Of a stretch of DNA of 64,000 nucleotides, positions 1 through 8,208 are shown in pieces. Position 1 is the first letter of the stretch, and the number at the start of each line of letters is the position of its first letter. The position numbers and the translations under genes are program-made. The notes below the pieces were generated by a model that was given only the letters and a program-made list of their open reading frames with translations, did not search any database and was not told where the DNA came from. Origin of the DNA: Hyphomicrobiales bacterium (GTDB taxonomy: Bacteria > Pseudomonadota > Alphaproteobacteria > Rhizobiales > Rhizobiaceae); assembly GCA_900468535.1 (NCBI GenBank), contig UBTY01000052.1, forward strand, positions 1-64,000. Direction: 5' to 3'.

Positions 1-446
1 CGGAACTTGTCGGGATCGAGCGTATCGAGCGAGACGTTGATGCGGCGGACACCTGCCGCATAGAGCTCGTCGGCGAAGCGGGAAAGCTGCGAGCCGTTGG
101 TGGTCAGCGTCAACTCGTCGAGGCCGGAGCCGATCTGCTTTCCGAGCTCGCGCACCAGATACATGATGTTCTTGCGCGCCAGAGGCTCGCCGCCGGTGAG
201 CCTAAGCTTGCGGACGCCCTTGGCGATGAAGGCGGAGCAGAGCCGATGCAATTCATCGAGCGTCAGCAGCTCCTGCTTCGGCAGGAAGGTCATATGCTCG
301 GCCATGCAGTACGTGCAGCGGAAGTCGCAGCGGTCGGTGACGGAGACGCGCAGATAGGTCACGGCCCGTTTGAACGGGTCCAGCAAGGTCCGCTGCGCAA
401 CTGGCGCTTCAAACGGGATCGACGAAACGACAGTATCATTCAGCAT
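1..446 (-). CDS. moaA: GTP 3',8-cyclase MoaA (N-terminal part, cut by left window edge)
   Basis: This reads as the N-terminal ~148 residues of MoaA, the radical SAM enzyme that starts molybdenum cofactor synthesis by converting GTP to 3',8-cyclo-GTP. Translation from the ATG at 444-446 gives Cys40, Cys44 and Cys47 in a CxxxCxxC arrangement (DRCDFRCTYC), which ligates the SAM-binding 4Fe-4S cluster. It is followed by LRLTGGEP, the SAM-binding glycine motif, and by the TTNGS and RRINVSLD segments typical of MoaA. The gene continues past position 1, so the C-terminal GTP-binding cluster is not visible. A molybdoenzyme gene lies 2.5 kb away, but no direct operon link is seen. Confidence 0.93.
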   Translation of the reverse strand, partial: MLNDTVVSSIPFEAPVAQRTLLDPFKRAVTYLRVSVTDRCDFRCTYCMAEHMTFLPKQELLTLDELHRLCSAFIAKGVRKLRLTGGEPLARKNIMYLVRELGKQIGSGLDELTLTTNGSQLSRFADELYAAGVRRINVSLDTLDPDKF

Positions 447-526
447 ATTCTGGTTCCGGTAGTTGTCCGCAAAGGTAGAACCTCTGGGATTTGAGCCAAG
501 CTAACTTGAAGTACAGGCCGGGCAAC

Positions 527-559
527 GGTCCACTTGTCGTTTGATACGACAAGTGGACC
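527..559. repeat. perfect 14-bp inverted repeat with 5-nt loop
   Basis: The left arm GGTCCACTTGTCGT (527-540) and the right arm ACGACAAGTGGACC (546-559) are exact reverse complements around the loop TTGAT. It sits between the stop of the hydrolase gene (578) and the start of moaA (446), both on the minus strand. It could be a terminator for the hydrolase gene, but no T tract follows on either strand. A regulator site or an mRNA-stabilising hairpin is equally possible. Confidence 0.6.
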
Positions 560-577
560 CGTCAATGACATCATGGC

Positions 578-1360
578 TCACACGTGCTCCGCGCCGGCGG
601 CTCGCAGAATGAGTTGCGAGACCGCATCTGGCTGCGAGATCAACGACAAGTGGCTCGCCTCGAGCTCGATCGTGGTGGCATTCATGCGCTTGGCCATGAA
701 CCTTTGAAGGTCGGGGTTGATTGTCCGGTCCTTCGCCGAGACGGCGTAATAGCTTGGCTTCGAGCGCCAGGCGGCATTGGTGGTGACGCCTGTCAGGAGT
801 GCCTTGTGGAACGGCTGCTGCACCGCGTAGAGCACTTTCGCCTGCGCTTCTGGCAGATCGCCGGCAAAGTCGTGCAGGAAGGCCTGCTCGGAAAGCCTGC
901 CCTCGTCGCCATCGAAGACAATGCCCGCGCTGGCCGGAGGCGTCGGGTAACCTTTCGCAAGCGCCGTGTAATCTTCTCCCGCGTCCGGTGCGCGTGCCGC
1001 GACATAGACGAGAGACGACACTGCCGGGTGCACGCCTACGTCCGAGACGATGACGCCGGAGAATGAATGGCCAACCAGCACCGTCGGGCCATCCTGGCGA
1101 TCAAGAACGCGCCGCGCCGCATCCAGTGTATCGGGGAGGGATGTCAGCGGATTCTGGACCGAGGTACAATTCAGCCCCTGATCCTGAAGGCGACTGATTA
1201 CCTTCGACCAGCAAGATCCGTCGGCAAAAAGCCCGTGAACGAAGACGATGTTTCGGACATTTGGGATTGTCGTCTTGGCAGCGGCTTCGGATTTGACCAG
1301 TAGGGATGCGGCTGCGCCGGCCACGAGGGCGGTGGAAAAAGCTCTTCTGTTCATCAGCAT
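578..1360 (-). CDS. alpha/beta hydrolase with Tat-type signal peptide
   Basis: A 260-residue alpha/beta hydrolase of unknown substrate. The chosen ATG (1358-1360) has GGAG about 9 nt upstream and begins a twin-arginine signal (NRRAFS followed by an Ala/Leu-rich stretch to about residue 28), so the enzyme is predicted to be folded in the cytoplasm and exported to the periplasm. The oxyanion segment FVHGLFADGS (about 40-49), the nucleophile elbow VGHSFSG (Ser99) and a C-terminal His (about 237, SHLSLISQP) form the expected triad with an Asp near 209. The sequence resembles the salicylate-esterase/HNL-like branch. A longer in-frame reading upstream to 1477 has no signal-like start and is not preferred. 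It stands alone between moaA and a divergent RNA/CDF locus. Confidence 0.8.
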   Translation of the reverse strand: MLMNRRAFSTALVAGAAASLLVKSEAAAKTTIPNVRNIVFVHGLFADGSCWSKVISRLQDQGLNCTSVQNPLTSLPDTLDAARRVLDRQDGPTVLVGHSFSGVIVSDVGVHPAVSSLVYVAARAPDAGEDYTALAKGYPTPPASAGIVFDGDEGRLSEQAFLHDFAGDLPEAQAKVLYAVQQPFHKALLTGVTTNAAWRSKPSYYAVSAKDRTINPDLQRFMAKRMNATTIELEASHLSLISQPDAVSQLILRAAGAEHV

Positions 1361-1659
1361 GATCGTCTCCGTCCATGGGAACAAGGTGTCGATCCTTCGG
1401 GCACCATGGCAAACCTCTGCGGTTCTACCTCTGCCAGGATCGAAAACCCTTCTATGCTTGCTCTCCGCGAAAAACATCTATCCGTGGGTATAGGCGAAAC
1501 CGCACATTCGGACTGTAGTGCGTTTCAGCCTCCCCGGGAGTTGCAGCAGTGCACGAGTTCCGGTGACACGCGGCAGCCTATACGAGCCAACTATGCCGGC
1601 GTTTGGTTTGACCCATACCTAAGTTCAGTTCCGCCGTCCGCTCGATCCGTCTACCTTTT
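1361..1659. other. intergenic region with no gene recognised
   Basis: About 300 bases between the hydrolase start and the multi-hairpin RNA. It must hold the divergent promoters, but I see no clear -35/-10 pair. The nonamer TTGACCCAT occurs twice (1608-1616 and 1658-1666), the second directly before the first RNA hairpin. No open frame here has a convincing start or a family signature. Confidence 0.5.
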
Positions 1660-1663
1660 GACC

Positions 1664-1805
1664 CATCGCCTCACCCCTCGATGAGGCGGGTAGCACCCCT
1701 CCCAGCTACCAATCTTCGGCGCCCCTCCCCTCCGCCGAAGCCGCGGATCCTCCCAAGATCCGCCATGGCCGTCTCCGTCCGCCCCGGAGACGGCCCTTCT
1801 TTTTT
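1664..1805 (+). ncRNA. five-hairpin small RNA or leader with CCCTCC-rich loops
   Basis: Five consecutive hairpins are visible. Their arms are CGCCTCA/TGAGGCG (1667-1688), GGTAGC/GCTACC (1689-1710), CTTCGGCG/CGCCGAAG (1714-1740), GCGGATC/GATCCGC (1743-1763) and GGCCGTCTCC/GGAGACGGCC (1767-1795), all perfect. The loops are pyrimidine-rich: CCCCTCGA, ACCCCTCCCA, CCCCTCCCCTC, CTCCCAA and GTCCGCCCC. The last hairpin is followed by TTCTTTTTT, an intrinsic terminator. Exposed anti-Shine-Dalgarno CCUCC loops are a known hallmark of alphaproteobacterial trans-acting RNAs (for example the rhizobial alpha-r14/NfeR1 type). The RNA ends 22 nt before the CDF gene start, so it is either an independent sRNA or an attenuating leader of that gene. 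The 5' end is not determined. Confidence 0.6.
1767..1805 (+). terminator. intrinsic terminator of the five-hairpin RNA
   Basis: A perfect 10-bp GC-rich stem (GGCCGTCTCC with GGAGACGGCC, loop GTCCGCCCC) is followed at once by TTCTTTTTT. It lies upstream of the CDF gene and so marks the 3' end of a short transcript or a conditional attenuator. Confidence 0.78.
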
Positions 1806-1827
1806 GAAGCCACGAGAGGAACTGCAA

Positions 1828-2859
1828 ATGCATGGAAACGTAACCAACCTTTCGTGGTCGACCACAGCGACACGGAGCGGTCTTGGAACCGTCGCAATCA
1901 GCCTGGTGGCCGACCTCATGATTGCGTCGATAAAGTTTGTTGCGGCTTACATATCGGGCAGCACCGCCATGTCGAGCGAAGGCGTCCATTCGCTGGTCGA
2001 CGCGGGAACGGAGATCATCCTGCTCTATGGCCTGATCGCATCAGGCAGAAAGGCGAATTCCGAGCACCAGTTGGGATACGGCCGCGAGGTCTATTTCTGG
2101 AACTTCGTCGTGGCGGTTCTGATCTTTGCCTTCGGGGCCGGCATCGCGCTCCTTGATGGCCTTCATCAGATTGCCCGGCCGAAGCCGATTTCCGATGAGA
2201 CGATCAGCTACATCGTGCTCGCCTGCTCCGCAATGGTTGACGGGGCGGCGCTTTGGGCGGCGGTACGTCGCACCGGCGTTGGACGCGGCCACGACAGCCT
2301 GCTCCAGTTTCTGCGTCGGCGGCGCGATCCGACGGCTTCGACGATCCTGTTCGGCGGCGTCGCTTCGATGGCTGGGATACTGGTAACATCAGGCGGACTG
2401 GTCGCTTCGCATCTGACAGGAGATCCGCGCTTTGACGGCCTGGCATCGCTGGCAATTGCCGGTATTCTGACGGTCACCGCCTTCAAGCTGGCCTCACAAA
2501 GCATGTCACTGCTCATAGGCGTGCCCGCAGATCCCTCCGTGGTTGCCGAAATCATCGAGGACACGAAGAGGAACCCGACGGTCCAGGCAGTGAACGGCGT
2601 TATCAGCGCGCATCTTGCGCCTGAGCAATTGATCGTTGCCCTCAGCGTCTGGTTTACCGAAGAGCTTTCGAAGGCCGGTGTGGAGCAGGCGATTGCAAAT
2701 GTCGAAGACGATCTGCGCCGCCGTCACCCGCAAATCCTCGCCCTTTTCATCAAACCACAATCGCCTGAACGTTATCAGTCGCTCCGCGGTCCCGGTGTCC
2801 GACAGTCTCACATTCGAGTCCCTGGCGAACGCGCGACAACACCCTATGCTTCTGTATAA
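1828..2859 (+). CDS. cation diffusion facilitator (CDF) family metal exporter
   Basis: A 343-residue inner-membrane protein of the CDF family, which exports divalent metals (Zn, Fe, Mn, Co or Ni) by proton antiport. The start at 1828 is set by GAGAGGA 7 nt upstream; an in-frame upstream Met (1681) would run through the RNA hairpins and is rejected. TM1 and TM2 carry SGSTAMSSEGVHSLVDAG, with the HxxxD-type metal site. A further segment DPRFDGLASLAIAG corresponds to TM5. The C-terminal ~100 residues form the cytoplasmic ferredoxin-like domain, followed by a divergent tail. The long charged loop after TM4 (about 150-190) is typical. Metal specificity cannot be read. Control by the upstream multi-hairpin RNA is possible. 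Confidence 0.85.
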   Translation: MHGNVTNLSWSTTATRSGLGTVAISLVADLMIASIKFVAAYISGSTAMSSEGVHSLVDAGTEIILLYGLIASGRKANSEHQLGYGREVYFWNFVVAVLIFAFGAGIALLDGLHQIARPKPISDETISYIVLACSAMVDGAALWAAVRRTGVGRGHDSLLQFLRRRRDPTASTILFGGVASMAGILVTSGGLVASHLTGDPRFDGLASLAIAGILTVTAFKLASQSMSLLIGVPADPSVVAEIIEDTKRNPTVQAVNGVISAHLAPEQLIVALSVWFTEELSKAGVEQAIANVEDDLRRRHPQILALFIKPQSPERYQSLRGPGVRQSHIRVPGERATTPYASV

Positions 2860-2956
2860 TGGGCGCGGCTCAAGGCCGTTGCTAATCTCGTATGACTGAT
2901 AAGCCCATCAATGATCTGCCGCCGTTTTGGCCATGCAGGATCGAAGGAGTTCGGAC

Positions 2957-5251
2957 ATGAAGGATCAGCGCCCGGAAGGCATCGAACAGTATGATCAACC
3001 CGCCGGCGGCTGGGGTGCACTCAAGGCCGTCGCCAAGACGCTGGCCCATCAGCAGGTGGTTGCGCAAGGCACCATGACGTTGCTGAAAGCCAATCAGCCC
3101 GAGGGCTTCGACTGCCCGGGCTGCGCCTGGCCGGACCCCAAACATACATCGTCATTCGAATTTTGCGAGAACGGCGCGAAGGCGATCACCTGGGAGTCCA
3201 CGGCCAAGCGGTCGGGACCGGACCTCTTCGAAAACAACACCGTCTCCGAACTCTGGACCTGGAGCGACCACCAGCTGGAAGACGCCGGGCGGCTGACGAT
3301 GCCGCTTCACTACAACAAGGATCGCGATCGCTACGAGCCTATCGAATGGGACGCCGCGTTCAAGCTCATCGGCGAAGAGCTGAACAAGCTCGACGATCCG
3401 AACAAGGCCGAGTTCTACACATCCGGACGCGCGTCCAACGAGGCCGCGTTTCTCTACCAGCTCTTCGTCCGCGCCTTCGGCACCAACAACTTTCCTGACT
3501 GCTCCAACATGTGCCATGAGGCGACGAGCGTCGGGCTTCCGATGTCGATCGGTGTCGGCAAGGGGACGGTGACGCTGGAAGATTTCGATTTCGCCGACGC
3601 GATCTTCAGCTTCGGCCACAATCCGGGCACCAACCACCCGCGCATGATGACGACGCTTCACAATGCATCGCGCCGCGGCGTTCCGATCGTTGTCTTCAAC
3701 CCGCTGAAGGAACGGGCGTTGGAGCGCTTCGCCGCACCGCAAGATCCGATCGAGATGGCGACGTTGTCATCGACGCCGATCGCCTCGGCCTATCATCAGG
3801 TTCGCACGGGCGGCGATCTTGCCGTTCTCAAAGGCATGATGAAAGCGATCTTCGAGCGAGACGCGGCCGATCTTGATCATGGAGGTCCAGGGCTGCTCGA
3901 CCGCGCCTTTATCGAAGAGCATACCGACGGGCTGGAAGCGGTGCGCGCGGATGTTGAGGCAACAAGCTGGGACCAGATCATCACTGTCGGCGGGCTCTCA
4001 AGGGAAGCAATCGAGAGTGCTGCCAGCGTTTATCTGACCGCAAAGAACGTGATCATCTGTTACGGCATGGGGATCACGCAGCACGCGAACGGCACGGGCA
4101 ACGTGCAGCAGATCGCCAATCTGCTGATGCTGCGCGGCAATCTCGGCCGCCAGGGCGCAGGCATTGCCCCGATCCGCGGTCATTCGAACGTGCAGGGCGA
4201 TCGCACCGTCGGCATAACCGAAATCCCCAACAAGGCTCTGCTCGACGGCATGGAACGAGCATTTGGCTTTAGGCCTTCCGGCGAAAAAGGCCACAATGCG
4301 GTCGAGGCGATCGAAGCGATCATCGCAGGGGAGTCCAAGGCGCTGATCTGCCTCGGCGGCAATCTGGCCGTTGCGATGTCCGACCCGGAAGCGACCTTTC
4401 CGGGCATGCGCAAGCTCGACCTTGCTGTTCACATCGCCACCAAACTCAATCGTTCGCATCTGCTGACCGCCAGGACATCACTTATCCTGCCTTGTCTCGG
4501 ACGTACTGACCTGGATACGCAGGCGTCAGGTCCGCAATCGGTGACCGTCGAGGATTCCATGTCGATGGTTCACGCCTCCCGCGGTTTCCTCAAGCCGCCG
4601 AGCGAGGAACTGAAGTCGGAGCCTGCGATCATCGCCAATATCGCAAAGGCAACACTTGGCGATCGCTACGGCATCGATTGGGATGGTCTTATCGCCAACT
4701 ACGACCGCGTGCGCGACAAGATCGAAGAGATGTTCCCCGATTTTCACGAGTTCAACAAGCGTGTCCGCGTCCGCGGCGGCTTCCGGCTTGACGTTGCGGC
4801 GTCGTTCCGTCGATGGAACACGCCGAAGGGCAAGGCAAACTTCCTCGTTGCGCCCGGGCTGGACGAGGATCCGCTGATCCGCAATCCCGAGGCTCTGGTT
4901 CTCACCACGATCCGCAGCCATGACCAGTACAATACGACCGTCTACGGCCTCGACGACCGATATCGCGGCGTCTTCGGACGGCGGGACGTGATCTTCATGA
5001 ACAGGGACGACCTTGCCGGGCGCGGCCTCAAGGACGGCGATCTCATCGACATCCGCGGGCTCGTCGGCTCTGACGAGACATCGCATCGCGTCAGCCGATT
5101 CACGGCGGTAGAGTACAACATCCCGCGCGGATCCATTGCCGGCTACTATCCCGAAATGAATGCCGTCGTGTCGCTGCGGCACTACGACAGGCTTTCCGGC
5201 ACACCTTCCTACAAGGGCGTGCCAGTTACCGTAGCGGCAAGTCTGGGCTAG
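2957..5251 (+). CDS. FdhF/YdeP-family molybdopterin oxidoreductase
   Basis: A 764-residue cytoplasmic molybdoenzyme of the FdhF/YdeP (formate dehydrogenase alpha-like) family, the usual length for that family. The start at 2957 is fixed by AAGGAG 8 nt upstream; an earlier ATG (2927) lacks a ribosome site. The N-terminus has FDCPGCAWPDP, and Cys186 in NMCHEATSVGL aligns with the position that holds Cys or selenocysteine as molybdenum ligand in formate dehydrogenases. The four-cysteine iron-sulfur cluster motif of true FDH-H is not obvious. GNLGRQGAGIAPIRGHSNVQG and the C-terminal molydopterin dinucleotide-binding domain (from about residue 640) are recognisable. E. coli YdeP is linked to acid resistance; the reaction in this organism is not known. 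No partner subunit gene lies nearby. Confidence 0.85.
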   Translation: MKDQRPEGIEQYDQPAGGWGALKAVAKTLAHQQVVAQGTMTLLKANQPEGFDCPGCAWPDPKHTSSFEFCENGAKAITWESTAKRSGPDLFENNTVSELWTWSDHQLEDAGRLTMPLHYNKDRDRYEPIEWDAAFKLIGEELNKLDDPNKAEFYTSGRASNEAAFLYQLFVRAFGTNNFPDCSNMCHEATSVGLPMSIGVGKGTVTLEDFDFADAIFSFGHNPGTNHPRMMTTLHNASRRGVPIVVFNPLKERALERFAAPQDPIEMATLSSTPIASAYHQVRTGGDLAVLKGMMKAIFERDAADLDHGGPGLLDRAFIEEHTDGLEAVRADVEATSWDQIITVGGLSREAIESAASVYLTAKNVIICYGMGITQHANGTGNVQQIANLLMLRGNLGRQGAGIAPIRGHSNVQGDRTVGITEIPNKALLDGMERAFGFRPSGEKGHNAVEAIEAIIAGESKALICLGGNLAVAMSDPEATFPGMRKLDLAVHIATKLNRSHLLTARTSLILPCLGRTDLDTQASGPQSVTVEDSMSMVHASRGFLKPPSEELKSEPAIIANIAKATLGDRYGIDWDGLIANYDRVRDKIEEMFPDFHEFNKRVRVRGGFRLDVAASFRRWNTPKGKANFLVAPGLDEDPLIRNPEALVLTTIRSHDQYNTTVYGLDDRYRGVFGRRDVIFMNRDDLAGRGLKDGDLIDIRGLVGSDETSHRVSRFTAVEYNIPRGSIAGYYPEMNAVVSLRHYDRLSGTPSYKGVPVTVAASLG

Positions 5252-5288
5252 ACGAGCCGCCTTTGCCGTATGCCGACGTGAATCGGGT

Positions 5289-6347
5289 CTAGTCGACCCG
5301 ATTTCCGGCGTCGTCGAAGACGTGCAGGTGTTTGGCAGGAAATACGACATTGACATGCGGGCCAGCCGCCAGCGCTTCGCGGTTCTGTGTGAAGATCTTG
5401 AACGGCAGGCCGTGAAGCGACAGGTGGAGGATGATACCGAAGCCGGTCGGTTCGATCAGCTCGACAGCGGCAGTGATGCCCTGCCCCGCATCCGCCATGA
5501 CGACATGCTCCGGCCGGATACCAAGGGTCACTTTGGCGCCGTTTGCCAGCGATAGCGGAGCTGCGAGCGGCACGATGGTTCCGTCCTTTAGCTTGATGCC
5601 GCCGTCCGAATAGGTCGCATCGAGGAAATTCATTCCCGGCGAACCGATGAAGCCGGCGACGAAGAGGTTCGCCGGGCGATCGTAGAGTTCGAGCGGGCTA
5701 CCGACCTGCTGCACGACGCCGCCGTGCATGGCAACGATCCGGTCCGCCAGCGTCATCGCCTCGATCTGGTCATGTGTGACGTAGATCGACGTCGCCTTCA
5801 GGTCGCCATGCAGTTTCTTGATTTCCGCGCGCATCTGTTCGCGCAGGCGTGCGTCGAGGTTTGACAGCGGTTCATCGAAAAGGAAGGCCTTCGGCTGGCG
5901 CACGATGGCGCGACCCATGGCGACGCGCTGGCGCTGGCCGCCCGAAAGCGCCTTCGGCCGGCGCTCAAGCAGCGGGTCGAGGCCGAGCTTGGAGGCGGCG
6001 GCACCGACGGCGCTGGCGATCTTCTCCTTGGCCGTCTTCCGCAGCTTCAGGCTGTAGCTCATGTTGCCGGCGACGTTCATGTGCGGATAGAGCGCGTAGG
6101 ACTGGAACACCATGGCGATGTCGCGGTCCTTCGGATGCAGCTCGTTGACGCGATTGCCGGCGATGCGGATTTCGCCGCCGGTGACGTCCTCGAGGCCTGC
6201 AATCATGCGAAGCAACGTGGACTTGCCGCAGCCGGAGGGGCCGACGAGCACGACGAACTCGCCGTCCTTGATCCTGAGGTCGACGTCGTGCAGCACCTTG
6301 ACGGGGCCGTAGGCCTTCTTGACGTTCTGGATATCGATCGATGCCAT
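5289..6347 (-). CDS. CUT1-type sugar ABC transporter ATPase (MalK/UgpC-like)
   Basis: A 352-residue ATPase that energises the importer encoded upstream. The Walker A motif GPSGCGKST (residues 36-44), the signature LSGGQRQRVAMG, the Walker B/D-loop FLFDEPLSNLDA and the switch His region YVTHDQIEAM are intact. The C-terminal ~110 residues form the TOBE/OB regulatory domain typical of MalK, UgpC and MsmK. It is the last gene of a minus-strand operon running from about 11.4 kb, 6 nt after the second permease gene. In such systems one ATPase may serve several importers. Substrate cannot be told from this subunit. Confidence 0.93.
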   Translation of the reverse strand: MASIDIQNVKKAYGPVKVLHDVDLRIKDGEFVVLVGPSGCGKSTLLRMIAGLEDVTGGEIRIAGNRVNELHPKDRDIAMVFQSYALYPHMNVAGNMSYSLKLRKTAKEKIASAVGAAASKLGLDPLLERRPKALSGGQRQRVAMGRAIVRQPKAFLFDEPLSNLDARLREQMRAEIKKLHGDLKATSIYVTHDQIEAMTLADRIVAMHGGVVQQVGSPLELYDRPANLFVAGFIGSPGMNFLDATYSDGGIKLKDGTIVPLAAPLSLANGAKVTLGIRPEHVVMADAGQGITAAVELIEPTGFGIILHLSLHGLPFKIFTQNREALAAGPHVNVVFPAKHLHVFDDAGNRVD

Positions 6348-6353
6348 TTTTGA

Positions 6354-7184
6354 TTAACCCTTGACCGCGCCGGCCGTCAGGCCTTGGACGAGATAACGTT
6401 GGATGAGCAGGAAGAAGAGACCGGCCGGGATGAGCGCGAGCACGCCCGCCGCCATCATCTGCCCGAAATCCACGGAGAACTTGGAAACGAAGGTCAAAAG
6501 CCCAACCGGGAAGGTTGCCGCGTCGTTACCATTGATGAGCATGAGGGCGAACAGCAGTTCGCTCCACGCGGCGGTGAAGACAAAGCCGAGCGTCGCCGCG
6601 ATGCCGGGCAGCGTCAGCGGCAGGATGATCTGCCGGAAGGCCGTGAACTGCGTGGCGCCGTCGATCATCGCCGCTTCCTCCAGATCCTTCGGGATGCCAT
6701 CGAAGAACGACTGCATCAGGAAGGTGGCGAAGGGCACGTTGAACGCGGTGTAGACGACAACAAGGCCGGTGAGACTGTTGGTCAGGTGCAGCGGCGTCAG
6801 GATCTTGAAGATCGGCGCGACCAGCATTACGAGCGGGAACATCTGCGTCAGCAGCATCAGCGCGACGATCCAGTACTTGGCCCGGAAATTGAAGCGTGAC
6901 AGGGCGTATCCTGACAGAGAGGCGCAAATCGTGACGACGATCGCCGTCGAGCCCGAGACGATGAGGCTGTTCTTGAAGAAGGTCGGGAACGCGCTGTGCT
7001 GGATAACGAAGCTATAGTGTTCCCATGTCGTCCGCGAGGGCCACATGCGGACGCCCTCGGTATAGAGCAGGTCGTTCGGCGTCACCGATACCTTGAGGAG
7101 CCAGAACAGCGGAAACAGCGCAAAGACGATGTAGCAGAGAATGGCCAGGCGATGCGCGATGGTGGGGAGAATGGATCGCTTCAT
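6354..7184 (-). CDS. carbohydrate ABC transporter permease (MalG-like)
   Basis: A 276-residue inner-membrane permease with about six predicted transmembrane segments. The EAA loop that contacts the ATPase is visible as LEEAAMIDGATQFTAFRQIILPLTLPGI, about 100 residues from the C-terminus as expected. It is the MalG-type partner of the permease encoded just upstream (4-nt gap) and has AGGA before its ATG. It forms the translocation channel with that partner in a CUT1-class importer. Confidence 0.92.
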   Translation of the reverse strand: MKRSILPTIAHRLAILCYIVFALFPLFWLLKVSVTPNDLLYTEGVRMWPSRTTWEHYSFVIQHSAFPTFFKNSLIVSGSTAIVVTICASLSGYALSRFNFRAKYWIVALMLLTQMFPLVMLVAPIFKILTPLHLTNSLTGLVVVYTAFNVPFATFLMQSFFDGIPKDLEEAAMIDGATQFTAFRQIILPLTLPGIAATLGFVFTAAWSELLFALMLINGNDAATFPVGLLTFVSKFSVDFGQMMAAGVLALIPAGLFFLLIQRYLVQGLTAGAVKG

Positions 7185-7188
7185 GGCA

Positions 7189-8124
7189 TCAATCCTTGTT
7201 CAGCAGGGTCTGCCGCAGCAGGATGATCAGCATCGAATAGGCAAGCAGCAGCACCAACAGCACCAGCGCGATTGCCGAGGCGTATCCGAAGTCCAGGCGC
7301 TTGAAGGCCTGTGTGAAGATGTAGCTTGCGACGATCTGCGTCCGGTCGGCCGGCCCGCCACCGGTCATGACGACAATCAGGTCGGCGAAGTTGGATACCC
7401 AGACGGTGCGCAGCAGTACTGTGATGGCAATCGTCGGGGCAAGGAACGGCAGGGTGATCGAACGGAAGCGCTGGAACCATCCCGCACCGTCGATGGAAGC
7501 GGCCTCGTAGAGATCGCGCGGGATCGCCTGGAGGGCGGCAAGCAAGGTGATCGCGAAGAACGGGATGCCCCACCAGACATTGGCGATAATCGGTCCCCAC
7601 ATCGCATACTGGGGATCGGAGAGGATGTTGTTAGGCTCGCTCATCAGGCCAAGCCCGAACAGCCAGTGCGGGATCGGCCCGATCACGGGATTGAAGAGCC
7701 ACGCCCAGTTCAGACCGGCAAGGAAGGACGGGACGGCCCAGGGCAGGAACACCAGAGCCTGCACGACGCCCCTACCCCAGAATGGCTTGTCGAGCAGAAG
7801 CGCCAGAATGAGACCAAAGACGAACTGCAGCAGGACAGAGGCACCCGTCCACCAGAGCGTATTCTTCAGCGCGCCGTAGAAGGCGGCATCTTTCGAAAGT
7901 GCGCGGAAATGGTCAAGCCCGATGAAGCCGCCGGAAAACGGATTGAGCAGCTGGATATCGCGGAACGCGTAGGACACGCCAATCACCAGTGGCACCAGCA
8001 TCACCGCAATGATCAGGATCAGTGACGGGGCGCTGTAGAGATATGGTTCGGACGCATCGGCGACGCGCTTTGGCCAAGGGCGTCGATCCTGGCGCCTTTC
8101 CAGCGTATCGGCAGTGAGGGTCAT
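7189..8124 (-). CDS. carbohydrate ABC transporter permease (MalF-like)
   Basis: A 311-residue permease, first of the pair in the operon, with a positively charged N-terminus (ERRQDRRPWPKR) before the first membrane segment. The EAA loop reads LYEAASIDGAGWFQRFRSITLPFL. The start is uncertain: the ATG at 8122-8124 is used here, while an in-frame GTG at 8161-8163 would add 13 residues; neither has a strong ribosome site. It lies 84 nt downstream of the solute-binding protein gene, a spacing that often accompanies higher expression of the binding protein. Confidence 0.88.
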   Translation of the reverse strand: MTLTADTLERRQDRRPWPKRVADASEPYLYSAPSLILIIAVMLVPLVIGVSYAFRDIQLLNPFSGGFIGLDHFRALSKDAAFYGALKNTLWWTGASVLLQFVFGLILALLLDKPFWGRGVVQALVFLPWAVPSFLAGLNWAWLFNPVIGPIPHWLFGLGLMSEPNNILSDPQYAMWGPIIANVWWGIPFFAITLLAALQAIPRDLYEAASIDGAGWFQRFRSITLPFLAPTIAITVLLRTVWVSNFADLIVVMTGGGPADRTQIVASYIFTQAFKRLDFGYASAIALVLLVLLLAYSMLIILLRQTLLNKD

Positions 8125-8208
8125 CAGGCAAAATCCGTTCTTCGGCGCAATCTGCGCCGTCACAAGACTGTGAAGGAGGCGGCGGACGAGTCCGCCGCCG
8201 GTGGTCCA

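Noticed and set aside
1681..1827. N-terminal extension of 49 residues on the CDF exporter
   Set aside because: The extension would be translated from the RNA hairpins and the terminator, is Pro/Arg-rich, and has no ribosome site, while a good one precedes 1828.
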